A stretch of DNA of 9,580 nt. Source: an uncultured Eubacterium sp. (lineage in GTDB: Bacteria; Bacillota; Clostridia; Lachnospirales; Lachnospiraceae). Numbering within the stretch: position 1 is the first letter of the stretch; each line of letters begins with the position of its first letter. The translations under genes were made by a program, and so were the position numbers. Below the pieces are notes generated by a model. It was given only the letters and a program-made list of their open reading frames with translations. It ran no database searches and had not been told where the DNA came from. Below are positions 6,843 through 9,580 of this stretch, piece by piece. The stretch lies in contig CANPET010000053.1 in the NCBI GenBank assembly GCA_947573465.1, positions 1-9,580 on the forward strand, read 5' to 3'.

Positions 6843-6869
6843 TGCATTGAAAAAACTGGAGGTAAAAAT

Positions 6870-7241
6870 TTGAAAATAATTATATCAAATCATTCTGAAC
6901 TTCCAATCTACGCCCAGATAAAAGAACAGATAAAAGAGCAGATACTCAATGGCCAGATACCAGAAGGTACCGTTCTTCCATCTATCAGAAGTCTGGCGAA
7001 GGATGTTGGAGTCAGTGTAATCACAACAACAAGAGCATATAACGATTTAGAGCAGGAAGGTTTTATCGCGACGATGCAGGGAAAGGGCAGTGTCGTTCTT
7101 TCTAAAGATAATAATATGTTAAAAGAACAGTTTCTTATGCGAATAGAGCAGGGAATAGAAACAGCAGTGGAGTCAGCCAGACAGATAGGGATGACAAAAA
7201 ATGAAATCATACATATTATTGATTCCGTGTGGGATGAGTAA
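6870..7241 (+). CDS. YtrA-subfamily GntR transcriptional repressor
   Basis: This 123-residue DNA-binding protein most likely represses its own operon until an envelope-stress signal is sensed. An N-terminal winged helix-turn-helix (about 11-78) shows the GntR pattern: PIYAQIKEQIKEQI, LPSIRSLAKDVGVS, a recognition helix around VITTTRAYNDLEQEGFI, and the wing GKGSVV. The short all-helical tail (about 84-123) is the small dimerisation domain of the YtrA subfamily; there is no large ligand-binding domain. The start is TTG at 6870, with GGAGG at 6858-6862 and a 7-base spacer. A longer frame from a TTG at 6780 would include the promoter and is rejected. The ABC ATPase gene starts 19 bp after the stop, the usual regulator-ATPase-permease order of YtrA-type operons. 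Confidence 0.92.
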   Translation: MKIIISNHSELPIYAQIKEQIKEQILNGQIPEGTVLPSIRSLAKDVGVSVITTTRAYNDLEQEGFIATMQGKGSVVLSKDNNMLKEQFLMRIEQGIETAVESARQIGMTKNEIIHIIDSVWDE

Positions 7242-7260
7242 TGGTAGAATGGAGAGAAGC

Positions 7261-8118
7261 ATGAATATTTTAGAGATTAAAGATTTAAGCAAAGAGTATA
7301 AGGGGTTTTCTCTTAAAAATATTAATCTGACAATTCCGGCAGGATATATATTTGGATTTGTTGGACAAAATGGAGCAGGAAAAACTTCAACGATTAATTT
7401 AATTAATCATATATGTAAATATAAAAAAGGAACAATCAAAGTTAATGGCATTACGTATGATGAAAATCCGGTGAAATATAAAGAAAGTATCGCTTATGTG
7501 GGAGATGAATCCTATTTTGTAAAAGGAATGAAAGTGAAAGCTGTAAAGAAAACACTCAAGGATTTTTATAAAACGTTTGATGAAGAAAAATTTGACTCTT
7601 TGATTGAAAAGTATGGACTTCCAATGAATAAGAAAATTGATAATTTTTCCAGAGGAATGAAAGTAAAATTAATGTTTGCAACGGTCTTTTCCAGAGATTC
7701 TAAATTGATGATTTTAGATGAAGCAACGAATGGTCTTGACCCTGTAGTAAGAGATGAATTGCTTTCAGATTTAAAGGCATATATTGAGAATGGAAACCGA
7801 AGTATACTGTTTTCGACCCATGTGTTAAGTGATTTAGAAGAGATTGCAGACTATATTGCTTTTATTGATAATGGAGAGATTCTTCTTGATAAACCAAAGG
7901 ATGAAATGGTAGAGGATTATCTTGTGATAAAAGGGGATATCAATGAACTTACAGAAGGACAAAAGAAATATTTAATCGGTCTTGATAAAAAGCCTTATGG
8001 ATTTGAAGCAATTATCAAAAGTGAAGATGTAGAAAAAATAGGTGGACAGTTTACATATGATAAACCTGAAATCGCACAGATTATGCTACACAGTATCAAG
8101 GATAGGAGGAATCACTAA
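7261..8118 (+). CDS. ABC transporter ATP-binding protein (YtrB-like)
   Basis: This 285-residue cytoplasmic ATPase pairs with the ABC-2-type permease encoded next. It has Walker A GQNGAGKTS (35-43), a signature that reads FSRGMK (129-134) in place of LSGGQ, Walker B LMILDE followed by ATNGLDP (149-161), and the switch histidine in FSTHVLSDLEE (near 187). The Q-loop glutamine seems replaced by an aspartate (YVGDES, near 82). Such changes are common in GntR-linked ABC-2 ATPases and need not mean loss of activity. The ATG at 7261 is chosen because GGAG at 7251-7254 precedes it by 6 bases; the frame also has ATGs at 7201, 7234 and 7249, which lie in the regulator gene or lack a good binding site. 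Its TAA shares one base with the permease ATG. Its substrate is unknown. Confidence 0.93.
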   Translation: MNILEIKDLSKEYKGFSLKNINLTIPAGYIFGFVGQNGAGKTSTINLINHICKYKKGTIKVNGITYDENPVKYKESIAYVGDESYFVKGMKVKAVKKTLKDFYKTFDEEKFDSLIEKYGLPMNKKIDNFSRGMKVKLMFATVFSRDSKLMILDEATNGLDPVVRDELLSDLKAYIENGNRSILFSTHVLSDLEEIADYIAFIDNGEILLDKPKDEMVEDYLVIKGDINELTEGQKKYLIGLDKKPYGFEAIIKSEDVEKIGGQFTYDKPEIAQIMLHSIKDRRNH

Positions 8119-8786
8119 TGGGGACAATTAATTTTTTTAAATATGATTTAAGAAGAAGTAAGTACTTGTTTTTATTATCAATCTTTTTATTTTCGCCTCT
8201 GGCAGTAATGATGGGGTGGAGTATGGAGTCATTACTTGGTGTATTCAGTTATATGGGACTTGTGGTTGTTGTTGCACCTACGTCATTATTTACATATGAA
8301 CAAAAAACGGACTGTGGATTTGATGGATTGTTGCCTGCAACAGATAGAGATAAAGTTTTTGGCAGATATATGTTAGGAGCAGTGTGTATCTTGTTTCAGT
8401 TAATACTTGGAATTATCATTTGCACAGTTATGAGTCAGGTTACTAATTTGGAAATATCAGGATTAGGAGTGATTTCTATGATATTTATGGCAATTACCTT
8501 AATCTATTTATCGATAGCATTGATTGCATATTATTTGATAGGTAGAAATTTGAATCAACAGATAAAGGGAGTGATAGTGATGCTGCCTTGTATGATCCTT
8601 TGGATGATTGTAAATACTGCCATTGGATTTTTAATGGATGGAGAGGTAGATATTGTAGGATTTATTGCTAAAATAATGGACAATAAAGAAATTATATCTG
8701 CGTTGGCATTGGTAATTGGTGTGGCTATGTATATTGTATCTGCACTGATTTCTACACAGATTGTAAAGAAAAAGGACTTTAGATAA
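8118..8786 (+). CDS. ABC-2-type transporter permease
   Basis: This 222-residue membrane protein has about six hydrophobic helices (near 15-33, 37-58, 85-106, 114-140, 149-172 and 192-212). It resembles the short ABC-2 permeases found with YtrA-type regulators, including the cytoplasmic stretch FDGLLPATDRDKVFGRYM after the second helix, where the family usually has an LPxTRxxxVxGRY-like motif. It would form the membrane channel for the ATPase upstream. The genes overlap by one base (TAATG), and AGGAGG at 8104-8109 precedes the ATG by 8 bases, so translation is probably coupled. The operon has only one permease gene, so a homodimer is likely. Its role in exporting or detoxifying a cell-wall-active compound is inferred from the regulator type. 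Confidence 0.9.
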   Translation: MGTINFFKYDLRRSKYLFLLSIFLFSPLAVMMGWSMESLLGVFSYMGLVVVVAPTSLFTYEQKTDCGFDGLLPATDRDKVFGRYMLGAVCILFQLILGIIICTVMSQVTNLEISGLGVISMIFMAITLIYLSIALIAYYLIGRNLNQQIKGVIVMLPCMILWMIVNTAIGFLMDGEVDIVGFIAKIMDNKEIISALALVIGVAMYIVSALISTQIVKKKDFR

Positions 8787-8827
8787 CAGTTCAGCCATGC
8801 GGATTCGAGTTGATGGCTGAACTGTTA
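8784..8827 (+). terminator. 15-bp perfect hairpin beginning at the permease stop codon
   Basis: The arms 8784-8798 and 8813-8827 pair perfectly over 15 bp around a 14-base loop (8799-8812); the core arm is AACAGTTCAGCCAT. The left arm begins with the TAA stop itself. The tail after the stem (CTTACCAAAG) lacks a proper U-tract, so it may be a weak terminator, a 3' stabilising stem, or dependent on a factor. It is the only candidate end signal for the gntR-ABC operon. Confidence 0.6.
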
Positions 8828-8866
8828 CTTACCAAAGTTTATAAAAATTACACTTTTTTTAAAATC

Positions 8867-8896
8867 TGTGCAAGGTGCTAAAATAGAGGTTATAAT
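8867..8896 (+). promoter_or_regulatory. Candidate promoter of the DUF4160/DUF2442 gene
   Basis: A perfect -10, TATAAT, is at 8891-8896. The best-placed -35 is weak: TGTGCA at 8867-8872, with an 18-bp spacer. Transcription would start near 8903, leaving a leader of about 44 bases before the ATG at 8947. Confidence 0.45.
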
Positions 8897-8946
8897 AGAT
8901 GTATTAGTTATGGAAGAAAAAGTAATGTTTTGCAGGAGGAAAAGGA

Positions 8947-9090
8947 ATGCCCGAATTATGTAGATTTGCAGAAATGATTATTTATATGTATTTTGAAGAT
9001 TTTGGAAAACATAATAAACCACATGTCCATATAAAGTATGCAGAGTATAATGCTGTGATGTCTTTGGAAGGGGAACTGCTAGAGGGATAA
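8947..9090 (+). CDS. Short DUF4160 N-terminal product, as translated
   Basis: If the TAA is obeyed, ribosomes make a 47-residue peptide, beginning MPELCRF and ending GELLEG. It holds the first beta-strand half of DUF4160, including the PHVHIKY strand with its two histidines, but lacks the C-terminal helix that normally follows. A stable fold is doubtful. The strong ribosome binding site shows that this start is, or recently was, used. DUF4160 has no firmly known activity. Confidence 0.5.
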   Translation: MPELCRFAEMIIYMYFEDFGKHNKPHVHIKYAEYNAVMSLEGELLEG

Positions 9091-9111
9091 TTACCTGGGA
9101 AACAGAGAAGA

Positions 9112-9504
9112 ATGGTGAGTGGGTGGTTGGCATTTCATGAAGATGAAGCATATGCAGCGTGGAATAAAGCTGTGCGGCATGAACATTTCGAAAAAATTGA
9201 TACCATGTATAATGATAGTGGCAATTCTTTAAGAGAAGAAATGGTTTATGGTAATAGATTATCATATCCGATTGCCTGTGATGTGAAGAGTTTAGGGGAT
9301 ATGCAACTAATGGTATCCTTTGATAATGGAGAAAAGAAAATATATGATGCATCTGTTTTAGATGGGCCGGTATTTGAAATTTTGAAAGATCAAAAAGTGT
9401 TTGATACCGTGTCATTAGTAAATAATACAGTAGGATGGTGTAATGGAGAAGTAGATATTGCACCGGAAAATTTGTATTTTGATAGTGTCATATATGATGC
9501 TTAA
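9112..9504 (+). CDS. Downstream open part: DUF4160 C-terminal helix and DUF2442 domain
   Basis: This stretch is open for 130 residues after the TAA. Residues up to about 32 are the displaced end of DUF4160. From about residue 53 (YPIACDVKSLGDMQLMVSF) to the end lies a full DUF2442 domain with the typical NGEKKIYD, GPVFEILKD and VGWCNGEVDIAPENLY blocks. The ATG at 9112 has no good ribosome binding site; ATGs at 9205 and 9241 are also in frame. The one at 9241 would give an 87-residue protein close to free-standing DUF2442 size, but only a weak purine-rich AGAGAAGAA lies before it. If DUF2442 is made alone, reinitiation at 9241 is the most sensible route. The activity of DUF2442 is unknown. Confidence 0.6.
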   Translation: MVSGWLAFHEDEAYAAWNKAVRHEHFEKIDTMYNDSGNSLREEMVYGNRLSYPIACDVKSLGDMQLMVSFDNGEKKIYDASVLDGPVFEILKDQKVFDTVSLVNNTVGWCNGEVDIAPENLYFDSVIYDA

Positions 9505-9522
9505 GTGAAATTAAAATAAGTA

Positions 9523-9578
9523 AAAGAGTAAAGGATTTTTTGCAGATATGTTCTAATGCAAAAAATCCTTTATTCTTT
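9523..9578 (+). terminator. Intrinsic terminator, 22-bp stem, probably bidirectional
   Basis: The arms 9523-9544 and 9557-9578 pair over 22 bp with a single G-U wobble, around a 12-base loop. The inner 15 bp (AAAGGATTTTTTGCA and its complement) are perfect. The outer part is A-rich on the left and T-rich on the right, so it can end transcripts from either side. It lies 18 bases after the DUF2442 stop and ends the transcription unit; the window ends two bases later. Confidence 0.85.
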
Positions 9579-9580
9579 CA

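Larger units (their letters stand above)
8947..9504 (+). pseudogene. DUF4160-DUF2442 fusion gene interrupted by one in-frame TAA
   Basis: One frame runs from the ATG at 8947 to the stop at 9502-9504, broken only by a TAA at 9088-9090. Before the stop the protein reads as the front of DUF4160 (ICRFxxxxIYMYF-like start, then KPHVHIKYAEYNAVMSLEGELLEG). After it the same frame continues directly with the rest of DUF4160 (LPGKQRRMVSGWLAFHEDEAYAAWNKAV) and then a DUF2442 domain (VKSLGDMQLMVSFDNGEKKIYD onwards). Family members have a sense codon, often Lys or Ser, where the TAA stands, so one base change could explain it. An AGGAGG at 8934-8939 with a 7-base spacer still supports the start. The rest of the frame is intact, so the change is recent, is read through, or is a sequence error. 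Unbroken, the product would have 185 residues. Confidence 0.7.

Noticed and set aside
6780..6869. Extended N-terminus of the GntR regulator from a TTG at 6780
   Set aside because: These 30 codons would run through a perfect -35, a perfect -10 and the operator, and no ribosome binding site precedes the TTG. The TTG at 6870 has GGAGG at the right distance and begins at the conserved GntR domain.
7201..7260. Extended N-terminus of the ABC ATPase from an ATG at 7201
   Set aside because: The extra 20 residues overlap the regulator gene, have no similarity to ABC domains and lack a ribosome binding site. The ATG at 7261 has GGAG six bases upstream.
9112..9114. ATG at 9112 as the true start of a separate DUF2442 gene
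   Set aside because: Translation from here would begin inside the DUF4160 helix, and there is no good ribosome binding site. The homology runs unbroken from upstream of this ATG.
8978..9463. Minus-strand open frame of 161 codons opposite the DUF4160/DUF2442 gene
   Set aside because: The protein is a low-complexity run rich in His, Tyr and Leu with no domain. The plus strand carries two recognised domains, a ribosome binding site and a terminator.
1..9580. CRISPR array, tRNA, rRNA, insertion sequence or prophage attachment site
   Set aside because: No regularly spaced repeats, cloverleaf sequences, transposase frames or paired terminal repeats were seen on either strand.

Overview
The window looks like a chromosomal segment from a low-GC Firmicute, most likely a Clostridia member of the Lachnospiraceae type. 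The evidence is the AT-rich sequence, strong AGGAGG-type ribosome binding sites, and several Firmicute families: BceS/BceAB, a YtrA-type GntR regulator, a UvrX/YqjW-type Y-family polymerase with YolD, and Maf. The genus cannot be fixed from the sequence alone.

Left part (1-4380, + strand): the C-terminal end of a BceS-like sensor kinase, cut by the window edge, is followed by a 155-bp regulatory gap and then a BceA-like ATPase and BceB-like permease that overlap by 11 bp. This is a classical peptide-antibiotic sensing and detoxification module. The gap holds a perfect TTACA-N4-TGTAA inverted repeat, the form described for BceR-type operators. Directly behind bceB lies a secreted protein with a signal peptide, one perfect EF-hand-like calcium loop and about seven leucine-rich repeats.

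Middle part (4364-6717, - strand): a Maf nucleotide pyrophosphatase, a Y-family translesion polymerase (GTG start) and a YolD-like protein are read in that order and probably form one operon. The YolD-like gene ends tail to tail with the LRR gene, with a 17-bp overlap. The maf promoter appears to start transcription at or next to the ATG, so maf may be translated from a leaderless mRNA.

Right-centre part (6718-8827, + strand): a divergent, near-consensus promoter drives a YtrA-type GntR repressor (TTG start), an ABC ATPase and an ABC-2-type permease. The promoter is covered by three alternating half-sites. The first pair is AGTGTA-N13-TATACT, one base from the YtrA operator reported in Bacillus subtilis. 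The second pair is a perfect 12-bp inverted repeat that shares the middle arm. The operon ends in a long perfect hairpin that begins at the permease stop codon.

Right end (8828-9580, + strand): a DUF4160 domain and a DUF2442 domain lie in one continuous reading frame broken by a single TAA. It has its own strong ribosome binding site and a 22-bp terminator hairpin. DUF4160 and DUF2442 genes are commonly neighbours and have been suggested to act as a toxin-antitoxin-like pair. Here they appear fused and then interrupted.

The window therefore joins two cell-envelope-stress transport loci around a DNA-damage-tolerance and nucleotide-sanitation operon, with an interrupted small two-domain gene at the end. 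No tRNA, rRNA, CRISPR array or insertion sequence was seen.
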